A stretch of DNA of 64,000 bases. It comes from Flectonema sp. DT1601 (lineage: Eukaryota > Euglenozoa > Diplonemea > Diplonemida > Diplonemidae). Position numbers and translations under genes: made by a program. Under the pieces are notes generated by a model. It was not told the DNA's origin. It worked only from the letters and a program-made list of their open reading frames with translations, and searched no databases. This document shows positions 55,201 to 64,000 of this stretch, piece by piece. The stretch is from NCBI GenBank assembly GCA_964019425.1, contig OZ025838.1, positions 696,501 to 760,500 on the forward strand, given 5' to 3'. Numbering within the stretch: position 1 is the first letter of the stretch; each line of letters opens with the position of its first letter.

Positions 55201-55568
55201 TCTCGCAAGATCGCAGTGTAGCCAATGAGAGACAAAACGAAAAACTCTGCATTGCGAGGCAGCCAAGTTCAATACCTGACACTCTAAAGTACAATTATTA
55301 TATTCAAATTAAGTTTCCAAAGAAAGAACACTTCGATGATGACTATCTGAAGTTGTCATTTTATTAGGGCAGCGTATTGAAAAGGTCTGAATCATTAATT
55401 TCTAAACATCTCCTAAAGGATACTCACAGAGTCTCATAAAGTAATAGATAACTCGAATAAGTGAAATAGGTCCCAATTTGTTCTTATTCGGAATACGTCT
55501 GTCTGGGTAGCAGTGTTTATTACTCTATTTTCAACAGCAAGAGCACCTTTCTCCCCCCCGCTCGCAAA
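55201..55568 (+). other. Short intergenic region
   Basis: 3' UTR and leader. A frame at 55185-55367, overlapping the previous stop, encodes 60 residues of unknown significance; no gene called. Confidence 0.5.
55523..55537 (+). promoter_or_regulatory. Putative trans-splice acceptor
   Basis: TTACTCTATTTTCAACAG, 31 bases before the ATG at 55569. Confidence 0.5.
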
Positions 55569-56654
55569 ATGGGAAATTCATCCTCCAATAGGAGGGATCA
55601 ACAGCGCAGACAACAGCAGATAACACAGCCTCAGCCGATCCCAGCCCACCATCCCCATCATGTGAGGCAAATGGTTTGTTAAGTTTCTCGTTTTCTGTTT
55701 TATAATTTACCGTTGCTGTTCTTGTAAGAGACTTTAATGTTTTTACAACTTTATATTGGCAACCCTGTTTTAGATAAATATTTCCCCACAAAACATACAA
55801 AACCACAGCGAGGAGTATTCCCCGGAGCTTACCACCACCAACAGCAGTATCAGTACCCACCACAGCGTGTTGTTTATCGAATGCCACTTCAGCAACAACA
55901 ACAACAGCAGCAACCAGTCCTGCAAGCACCTGAAGTTCAGGTTACGAAGACAATTGAAAACAAAGCAGCATTACAAAAAAAGAATATTCAAATTGCGAAG
56001 TCGAAGTCAGGAGAAGGATATAAAATTCAGATTTCCCTGGATGCAACGACAGGTGGTAGAGCGAAGCTCTACACGTCTGTGAAGGAAACTCTGACTGCTG
56101 GGAAGCCGATCAAATTCAGACCCGACAGTGGGGAAAGGACAAACAAACCTCAGATGACTCCTTTCGAAAAGGGAACTGATGTTGCAGTTCGATTTAGAGT
56201 TGCGAAAATGAGAAACTCGGAATACAACGAGAAGACGAAGGTTTATCCTATGGTAATCGCCCTTTGGCATGAGGGAGAAGGTGAAAGAGAGGACAATGAA
56301 CAGGCGCAAATTACTTACTTTGATGTAAAGAATGGAGAAGCGATTCCAATAAAGCAAACACTATTTACAAACAACGAATTGTACAAACTTGATGACATCT
56401 ACGGAATGGAAGAGGAGGAAGCACTCACTGGTGTTGCTGTTGATGGAGTTGCTGATGATGATGAAGCAAACGTCTGTGTAATTTGCATCACAGATGAGAA
56501 GGACACCACAATTATGCCATGTCGTCATATGTGTCTTTGCTCTGCCTGTGCTAACGATCTTCGCAAGAATACTAACAAATGTCCAATTTGCCGCACGGAG
56601 ATTGAGTCTCTCTTGCAGTTCAAGAAATCAGATGCTCCCTCCCCAACGTCGTAG
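55569..56654 (+). CDS. RING E3 ubiquitin ligase, MGRN1/RNF157/LOG2 type, N-myristoylated
   Basis: Exons 55569-55673 and 55809-56654; 316 residues. The 135-base intron runs GTTTGT to ACCACAG; only this acceptor restores the frame. Exon 1 gives the start MGNSSSNRRDQQ: Gly2 and Ser6 fit the N-myristoylation rule, as in the plant LOG2 group. A Gln/Pro/His-rich stretch follows, then a beta domain (~85-245, VRFRVAKMRN) like the MGRN1 substrate module. The C-terminal RING is C3HC4: VCVICITDEKDTTIMPCRHM, then LCSACANDL and KCPICR, with all metal ligands present. These ligases act at membranes on receptors and transporters. The target here is unknown. Confidence 0.9.
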
Positions 56655-58309
56655 AAGAAGGCAGCCTTAGACCCCTTTATGTTTACGGTATTGTTGGTCT
56701 GGTTCGCATCCACAAGTCCTGTGGTAATCGCTTTAGTTAATAAGGTTGACAACAACCTTAAGCAATACTAAGAAATCCAGTAGTCAGAAAGTAGTAATAG
56801 TATTTATTAACTTGTTATTCTACTCCTTTTAGTAAACTTTTTACTGGGATGAGTGTTCTAACGCTTTCGAAAGAAAAGCTGCGGGCCTGAAATGCAGATG
56901 ATTACCACTTGGTACAGCATTTATAATATGGACGTCGTGTGCCGTAGCAAAATATTAATGAATGGAAATTGGAACAAGAAACGAAAGAATTGAAAATTAT
57001 TGTTTCTCTCAATTAAGTAGCCCGTCTTCGTTCTGTTGGGCGCATGAAAATATAACTGACGCCTCTTCCTGTTCTAAACTTACTAGAGTCGGATTACTAT
57101 TGTGAACGATGTCACCGTAGTGTTGTTGTTCTATTTAAGGAACAACTACTTGGGAAGCGGTAGACAGTATGAACGCGAAGCATGTTTTTTGTCCCCCCAC
57201 CCCAATCTGGTTTGTTATTCTCTCTGATCGCCTGACATTTTCCCCTTTTACTAATTTTTACCTTTATCTTCCTTCATGTAAAAAAAACATTCACAAGACT
57301 GCAGCGAGACAGATTCTTATCATCGGTAAAATGATTCGAGTGGTTCGAAGAAACCGACAACATATTACGAGATTGTCAATTTTTGTATTCATGCTACTCT
57401 CTCAAGTCAACTGGTGAAAGTTTTGTTTGTCTTGTTGTGTGTTGATTGTGAGCCTCGTGTAAATTGACAAAACAACTGCTTTGAATTCTAGTTGTGGCTG
57501 CTTCACTTTAGTGAGACTATACAAATGCCATATATATTTTCGTGGATTATTTCTACGTCAAAAAACCTTTCTAACCACCTCTTATAAGATTCTAGGCCCC
57601 GAACCTGAACGAAATGAAAAAAAAAAAAAAAAAAAAAAGGGAATAAGAAAAATCGAACACGTTGACTAAAAGAATAAAACTCTCCTGTCTTCGGAATGAA
57701 TAAACTGTTGAGGGAAAACTCTGTTAGAGAATCATCCGAATGTATTTATTCATTGGTAGAGTAGAATAGATTAATAAGATTTAACGAAAGCAGAGTTAAC
57801 GGAGTTGAAAGAACGTGAGATCGGATATCTTTATGGTTGTCATTTCTCAAACACGACGACGTAAGGTTGGTAGCGGAGATTTGTTAGTTGTTAACGTTAT
57901 CGCTGTTTATGTTGGTGTGCACACAGCGTCTCTGAGCCAGATCGGTACTTCGATACTGATTCCGTTTTTGTACCATTTTGGTGTTTCCCTCTCTTTTCAT
58001 TTTCTCTTGTTTTTGAACGAAGTAATAATTGAAAATAAAGAACAAAATGAAGCAGATGATCTCATCCCCTCCCCCTACTCGTCCCTTCTTCACTCTCTTG
58101 CTACGTCGATGTGTCTCGGGTTCGCTCTATAATTACAGTTTTGGTATCTCCTTATTATGGTTTGCGTTTTCCGAGTATTTAAATTATCTTATTACAGCAC
58201 TCAGTTAATCATGCGAATGGACGGAGAGTATTTTTCTTGTACTTGTTAATAATATTTTATTTAATTTATATTTTCAATACCCTACAGAACGCTTAGTGAG
58301 CTCCTCACG
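56655..58309 (+). other. 1.65-kb gene-poor region
   Basis: Spacer with an A-run near 57617-57638. Short frames at 57815-58132 and elsewhere are not protein-like. No gene supported before the calcineurin leader acceptor. Confidence 0.55.
58268..58287 (+). promoter_or_regulatory. Putative trans-splice acceptor
   Basis: TATATTTTCAATACCCTACAG, 22 bases before the ATG at 58310. Confidence 0.5.
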
Positions 58310-59833
58310 ATGGGTAAGGACGGAGGTTGGTCAGTAACGAGGATGCTCACAGAGCAACGTGCGGTTCCGGAAGTACCACCGCCTTTGTGGGAACCGATTG
58401 CGTCATCAGAGGTTTGTACTTATAATTTTTAATAAAATCAAATCACAAGTCAGGTGTTAAGATTTTCTCCAGTGTGATTACATTATTGCTCGAAGTTCAC
58501 CTCGTGTAATAAACACTAAAACATATAAAAACAGCTCTGGGATACCCCAAAGTTTCCAAACTTGGAGAAGCTGAAGAGTCATTTTCTCAGAGAGGGATTG
58601 CTGAACGATAAGGATGCCCTGAAGATAATTAATGACGCGTCAGCACTGTTGAGAAAAGAGCCGAACTTGTTGAGATTGAAAGACCCTTTAACGGTCTGTG
58701 GTGATATTCACGGTCAGTTTTATGATTTGTGTAAATTGTTTGAAATTGGTGGAGCCCCAAAAGAAGACCAACAATACTTGTTTCTTGGTGACTACGTTGA
58801 TCGTGGATACTTCGGTTGTGAAGTTGTGTTTTACTTGTTGGCGGCAAAGATCTGTTACCCCAACTCGTTTTTTCTGTTGAGAGGTAATCACGAGTGCGCC
58901 CACCTGACCTCTTACTTCAACTTTAAGACTGAATGTCTTTATAAATACAATCAAATGATCTACGATAAGATTATGGAGTGCTTCTGTACCCTCCCTCTTG
59001 CCGCAGTGTTGAACAACAGGTTTCTGTGTGTCCACGGTGGGTTGTCTCCAGACATTAAGACGCTGGATGACATTAATAACATTCAGAGATTTAAAGATCC
59101 TCCGGGTTCTGGACCAATGTGTGATTTATTGTGGTCTGACCCTATGGAGGAAGAAGAAGATCAATCACCAGAGTTGTTGTACTTGCACAACGATCTACGT
59201 GGATGCAGTTACGTGTTTTCATACAACGCAGTTTGCTCGTTTTTAGCAAACAACAACTTGCTTTCTGTTATTCGTGCTCACGAAGCCCAAGATGAAGGTT
59301 ACAAGCTGTACAAGAAGTCACCAACTGGGTTCCCGTCTGTTATTTGCATCTTTTCAGCTCCTAACTACTGCGACAACTATGACAACAAGGCCGCCATTAT
59401 CAGATTTCAGAACAACTTGATGAACATTCGTCAATTTAACTCATCCCCGCATCCTTACTACCTCCCGGGATTTGTGAATGCCTTCTCTTGGTCGATGCCA
59501 TTTGTAGCAGAAAAGGTGACAGATATGTTGATAACTATGTGGAACGTCGTAGACGAAAACCCAGTCAACGAAGAAGCAGCCCTCTCAAAAGAAAAGGGAG
59601 AACAAATTAGATCGAAGATTATTGCCATGGGACGTATGGCACGCATGTTCAAGAGCATACGTGAAAACAATGAGTCTGCCCTCGTTTTTGGAGCGCTTAC
59701 TCAGAATAATCCAAACTCTGCAGCTGTCCTCAAGGCAGAAGTTGCAAGCAGTGGACTCCAGGGAGTACATGGCTTCAGCTCTGCTCGTACCATCGACAAG
59801 CTGAACGAAAAGCGTCCGACGATGGGCAAATAA
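58310..59833 (+). CDS. Calcineurin A (PP2B catalytic subunit)
   Basis: Exons 58310-58411 and 58535-59833; 466 residues. The phosphatase core has all metal and active-site motifs: GDIHGQF, GDYVDRG, RGNHEC, HGGLSPD, and IRAHEAQDEGYKLY. C-terminal to it come the calcineurin-specific parts: SAPNYCDNYDNKAAI, MNIRQFNSSPHPYYLPGF and the B-subunit-binding helix FSWSMPFVAEKVTDML. A basic amphipathic stretch (RMARMFKSIREN) is the likely calmodulin site, followed by a short tail that may hold the autoinhibitory element. It dephosphorylates Ser/Thr on calcium-calmodulin and CnB signals. The 123-base intron runs GTTTGT to AAAACAG. The protein starts MGKDGG, so Gly2 could be acylated, although position 6 is Gly. 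Confidence 0.96.
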
Positions 59834-60939
59834 TATCTGCTGATAGAATGACCTGCCTGCTTTTGTTTTTTTGAAAATGGGAGGCACTACAAAACTCGCC
59901 GCGTCAACGTGGTGCTGGAAGACACAAAGGGATTGACAAAACTAACTCCACTGTCTTCGAGCTAATGACAGCGCCATCTGATGACGAATTTGCGTTGTTG
60001 AATCGAAATGGTGGCACTAAAAGGACCAACAAGCTTGTCTCAAACCACACTTGCAGAGGTAGCTACTTGTGAAGTTGTAAATTATTGCTTTTTGTTACTT
60101 TTGTGGGGGTTCTTTTTATTTTGGAGCAGCTTTTCTGTAAACTGCACAACGGCGAGTCGTATTGGTCAGTACGTTACCGTTTCACTTTTTTCAACTCACC
60201 CACCCCCCCTTTTTTCTTATTTGGTAAATAATTGACTTGTTGTCGATTTTACTGAAGTGTTGCAACGACACCCGCAACCTTCTGGAAAATGTGGTAGTTC
60301 ACTGTAGTATTGGCACGTGATTAGAATCATGTATCCTTTTCGTTGGGTACGTGTTATTAGTCTTTGTGGTGTGGACCGTGTACTATCCCAATAAAAAAGT
60401 TTTTTTCTTTTTGCGATTTAATTCTGAGCGTGATCTCACCACCCGCCCCCGTCTTTCAGCAACTTTGCTCAGCTTAGTTTTTTTTTCTTCTTTTTATTTC
60501 AAAGTTTCTTGGTTTTTATTTCCCGCCCCACCCTGTAAGATCTTTAGTTGGCAATATGTCCTTCATCTCAAAGAAGAGAAAATTGGTTGAATTGGCACCG
60601 ACAACACTGTCGTCTTCCACAAAACGAGACTACTATTTAAGAAGACTCGTCGTTTCCCTCTTTTTTTACTTATGAATTATTGTTCCCACACACCGAATGG
60701 GATGGATGATTGGGAGGAAAGAAAGTGCCGCTTGCCTTTTTTCATTTCGTGCCCACTTTTTTTATTTTTAGAAATGAAATTTTTTTTGTTTTCCATCTTT
60801 CAAAAGTGTTTTTCACGTAACGATTCCGTTATGAACGAGTGCGAATCAGCAGAAATAGAAAATTTCTTTTTCTTTTGGGTCCTAAACTCGAAAATAATAA
60901 TAAGTGTTATATCTGCCAGTGGTAATCGAGTAGTTCCTT
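59834..60939 (+). other. Intergenic region
   Basis: 3' UTR and spacer with C- and T-runs. No gene recognised. Several short frames are Phe/Leu-rich and unconvincing. Confidence 0.55.
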
Positions 60940-62910
60940 ATGTGGAGACGTAAGAATAGAAACTGGGCCGTGAAATCTCTTTGCAGAAGGGCGACGTTTC
61001 TAAGTCAGCAGTACCGAACGAAAAGAAAAAGCAGAAAAAAAGGAATTGAAAAAGAGAGCATACGGATATTGGAAGCGTGTGGAAAAAGAAAAAAAAAAAC
61101 GAAAAAAGCAAAATACGCAAGTGATCCTCGCTCCGCCCCCGTTTGTTTGAAGCAATCTAAGGCATGACATGGAAGTCATGGGAAGTAGTTGTGCTTTTGT
61201 AGTCATGTTATTCACTTTATTAGCAGATGTTCTCAATGGCAGTTCTCAAGAAGGCACTCTACAATAGTACCTCTACATACATTGCATAATTGAAATTATT
61301 GCATCATTTCAAACAACAGGAAATAAGTTCACCCTTCCAGGGTGTCGGCTTCAACGTGTCGCCTTCAGCGACTTTCGAGTCCTCCCCCCAACACGCCCAC
61401 ACCAATGTGAACATAAAAGGTTCTGAAAGAAGGCTGGGACACATTCGAGAACTGATGTGCCAAAAGATATGTAAGATGTACAAAGATCAGACGGGTATGA
61501 GAGTAAATACGAAGAAAATGAGTTTTGTAAATACAAGATTGCAGCATGTCATGCTGACGAGAAGTCCAACAGATCACGATTTGATGAAAATCTTGGGCGA
61601 TCTGAAATTGGAATTTGGTGGACAGAGAAGTACACGGAGAGAATCAGGTTCAAGTTTACTCGAACCCTTAGACACCAGAAAGAGCAGCAGTGTAGTTGGA
61701 CAGCTTCCTCTTGACAGGCGGGAAGATCAAATTGATTTGCAGCCAATGATTTCAGCTGCCCCAACAATGCCTCATCCCCCAAGCGTGTTTTCTGGTACAA
61801 TGAGAAATAGAATAGTTCAGAATGATATGTGGGCTCGGCTTTCAAAAAAAGATCTTCAGGAGTACGAGATGGAAGAATCAAACAGAAAGAAACGAACCAA
61901 GGATAGAATGATGGCACAAAAGTTAGCACTTGATGAACAAGTAAAGCAGCAACAAATCCGTAAAGCCGCAGAGCGCAATGCAGAAGAACGGGCACATCAG
62001 GAAGACGAGCTCCGCGCTCAGCAGTGGCGCTGTGAACAGGAAGCTGAAGAAGTTCGTAAAAGACAAGCTTATAATGTGGAAAAGCAACAGCGTGACCAGC
62101 AACTCCGCGAAATTGACAAACGCAAACGAGTTGAACAAGAAGAAAAGCGCCTCGAAGAGTCTGCCATCGCCCATAAAATTAAACAAGAAATTGAGGCCGA
62201 ACAAAATGCAGCCATCAACAAGAGGCTAAAAGCCAAGGAATACATCACTAAGTATGTAACATCACAAGTAATAATTGAACATGAATTCGTAAAATGCATC
62301 CTAATACCAACACAGGTTTATGGAGTACAATACTGAACAACGAGCAGCAAAAGATGCTGCGAAGGAGAAGGAATTTGAACTCGACAAGCAGTTACACAAA
62401 ATGTACATCGACAAGTTGGAAAAGCAGGAGCGAGAACGAGACGAGTCACTGAAGAAACTCTACGCTCGACAGAACAAGCAGTTTGCAATGAGTTCAAAGC
62501 TGGCTGCGGGGCTTGCAGAAAGAGCCGCTGACGACGAGAGGAGAGCAGCGGCGGAACACCAAAGGATGCTCTCAAAGGTTCAGAACGAAGAGAAGAAGAA
62601 ACAAAACCAGATTGCATCAGAAAAGGACAAGATTAAAAAATATCTCGCCCACCAAATATCGGAAAAAGAAAAACGCCGACGTGATGAACGCAATGAACTC
62701 GTTGTCCTGCGTGATAAGATGATGGCTGACGTCCGTCAGGCTGAATCTCAGGAGAAAGAAAAGTTGCGACTAAAGCGCCAAAAAGAGGTCGCAAACAAAA
62801 CTGCTATTGAGGAGCAAATTCGTACTAAATTGCAGATCCAGGAAGCAATGTCTAATCAGGAAAAGGCAATTAATAGGAAGCTTCTACGCCGTTTGTCAAC
62901 ACCTGCATAA
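60940..62910 (+). CDS. Flagellar TPH-type coiled-coil protein (CFAP45/MNS1/CFAP53-like)
   Basis: Exons 61320-62251 and 62316-62910 are clear. A first exon 60940-61140 (67 codons, donor GTTTGT, phase 0) is my best guess for the start; it gives 575 residues in all. From ~240 to the end the chain is an unbroken highly charged coiled coil (KKRTKDRMMAQKLALDEQ; EKEKRRRDERNELVVLRDKM), typical of the trichohyalin-plectin-homology proteins that line the inside of ciliary doublet microtubules. The N-terminal part (~68-230) has a mixed, possibly folded stretch starting SSPFQGVGFNVSPSATF. A named orthologue cannot be fixed by eye. The 64-base second intron runs GTATGT to CCAACACAG. Confidence 0.75.
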
Positions 62911-63428
62911 GGAGTTTAGTGCGCTTCTTGTAAAGAATCATGTCTTTAGATATTGCGAACGATCGCGTTTGTTGTTGGTTCACTCTGCTTCCGGCATCCA
63001 TTTTTTGAGCCGAGAATTGCTTCTTGCAAGGAAAAAAACAGAAGAAAAAAAAGAAACACCCGCAGTACCTTTTCCCAAAGGACACTGTCAATTAATGAAC
63101 CTTTCAAGAAAGATAATGTCGGTGGTAAAATGATTGAGCACCCCCGTTTGTAAATAGTTCTCCACCACAATCCATCTCCGACAAACATAATGAAGTAAAG
63201 CCGACTACACAAATCCTGAGTAGTAATCTATTTAGGACCTTATCTGCACATCGTTGGTACTGTTCGGCCCTCAGATAAACTATCAACTCTCTGCATTATT
63301 AATGTAGCGAAGATAAATATAATATTATACTGAAATATAGAAAGAAGTGAAGTAATGAATAAGAAACCCTTTCGACTGAGTCAGCGTCACGGGGAATGTT
63401 TAAGGCAAATTCATAATTCGTTTTCCCA
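62911..63428 (+). other. Intergenic region
   Basis: 3' UTR of the TPH gene and spacer. A short + strand frame from ATG 63356 runs through the next acceptor into another frame and stops; not called. Confidence 0.55.
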
Positions 63429-64000
63429 GATGGAGTACACCAAACTATGGACTGAGGATTGCGTTTGGATTGATTGGTAAGAGCTTCGGGGAAAACTCAA
63501 CTTACAATGATTTCTTACACCTCGCTGATATGAACCCTCACTTGATTCAATATGTTTTCCTCCCAGTTTTGATTTTTGAGTCAGCCTTTGCGATGGAAAT
63601 TCCGATTTTTAAAAAAGTTGTAATTCAGTGTGTTATTCTTGCTGGACCAGGCTACTTGTTGCTTCAGCGCTGACAGGTTTGATGGCGAAGGTGGTTTTCA
63701 CTGAGTATGACTTGACTATTGAAGCCTGTTTACTATTCGGAACTGTTCTTTCGTAGCTGTTGTTGCATTGCTCAAGGAACTTGGGGCTTCTCAAGAAATC
63801 AGTACAATGATTGAAGGTGAGTCACTATTCAATGACGGTACAGCTATTGCCCTCGAAAAGTCGAGTTGCACACCGTCCTGGGAAAGTTGTGGTAAAGGAT
63901 ATCGATGCCTACATGGCTCCATCTTCATATTACGCGTCGCAGTTGGGGAGAAAAGAAACTCTTTTCTTCTTCTTCGCGATATTCCTTTGCGTCGTCATTT
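63429..64000 (+). pseudogene. Na+/H+ exchanger (SLC9C-like), damaged or misassembled, runs off window
   Basis: In one frame, 63470-63670 reads IGKSFGENSTYNDF, then IQYVFLPVLIFESAFAMEIP and VILAGPG, the SLC9 core and closest to the sperm-type SLC9C group (FLPxLIFESAF). The reading frame then breaks. About one base is missing after AGPG; the sequence continues in another frame (LVASALTGLMAKVVFTEYDL), and near 63755 about 13 bases are lost where the catalytic TDPVA block belongs. It resumes with VALLKELGASQEISTMIEGESLFNDGTAIAL. From about 63850 the match is lost, although another frame reads like protein with a hydrophobic end. So this is a pseudogene or a low-quality stretch. The N-terminal part was not found. 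Confidence 0.6.

Noticed and set aside
55185-55367. 60-codon frame overlapping the end of the DUF4474-like gene
   Set aside because: It could be a frameshifted extension, but the gene already ends in a coherent polybasic CaaX motif and no splice site joins the frames.
55737-55808. RING protein start at the in-frame ATG 55737 (MFLQLYIGNPVL)
   Set aside because: That stretch is intron. Exon 1 with MGNSSSN joins in phase at 55809 by GTTTGT..ACCACAG, and the family starts with Met-Gly.
59877-59960. Short ATGGGAGGC frame after the calcineurin stop
   Set aside because: It stops after 17 codons, with no donor in phase.
1-64000. CRISPR arrays, bacterial operons or viral genes
   Set aside because: No spaced direct repeats of that kind, no ribosome binding sites or bacterial gene spacing, and no capsid, polymerase or integrase sequence recognised.

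Overview
The window is nuclear DNA of a single-celled eukaryote. It is AT-rich and full of homopolymer runs. It carries typical eukaryotic genes: katanin p60, CRM1/exportin-1, calcineurin A, a PEX11-family protein, START, LicD, MIF4G-RRM, a RING ligase, a kelch receptor kinase and a ciliary TPH protein. All 22 genes I can support lie on the + strand. Almost every start codon has a T-rich tract ending in AG a short way upstream. Ten genes also hold ordinary cis-introns (22 in all) with donor GTNTGT and an A/C-rich acceptor ending in ACAG. One-way gene order plus a T-rich AG before each gene suggests polycistronic transcription with spliced-leader trans-splicing. An intron-bearing euglenozoan (diplonemid-like or euglenid-like) is my best guess; this is inference, and no spliced-leader gene was seen. 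The TPH protein, katanin and the sperm-type Na+/H+ exchanger remnant point to a flagellate.

Layout. 1-14.7 kb is gene-dense: a disordered protein cut by the window edge, a basic disordered protein, a tandem pair of proteins sharing a discoidin-like C-terminal domain (the second TRIM-like), katanin p60, a PEX11-family protein, a nucleoplasmin-like protein and a MIF4G-RRM protein. 14.7-20.8 kb is gene-poor, with homopolymers, a 21-unit AAC array and a 751-bp element with terminal inverted repeats. 20.8-37.7 kb holds a ubiquitin-like/ankyrin protein, a P-loop ATPase-like protein, CRM1 (four exons, one 1-kb intron), histidinol dehydrogenase and a kelch-ectodomain receptor kinase. 39.8-53.3 kb holds an EF-hand coiled-coil protein (six exons), a START protein with a long acidic/lysine repeat tail (six exons), a LicD-family protein and a membrane protein joining a decayed nucleotide-cyclase domain to a MAP3K-like kinase. 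54.3-64 kb holds a DUF4474-like protein with a prenylation motif, a RING E3 ligase with a myristoylation motif, calcineurin A, a TPH coiled-coil protein and a damaged Na+/H+ exchanger sequence running off the window.

Neighbours share no pathway, as expected of a constitutive polycistron. Recurring themes are signalling (two kinases, calcineurin, an EF-hand protein, cyclase homology), lipid-anchored proteins, RNA handling and cytoskeleton or flagellum. Coding coordinates of intron-bearing genes were assembled by matching reading phase across GT..AG junctions; no transcript data were available.
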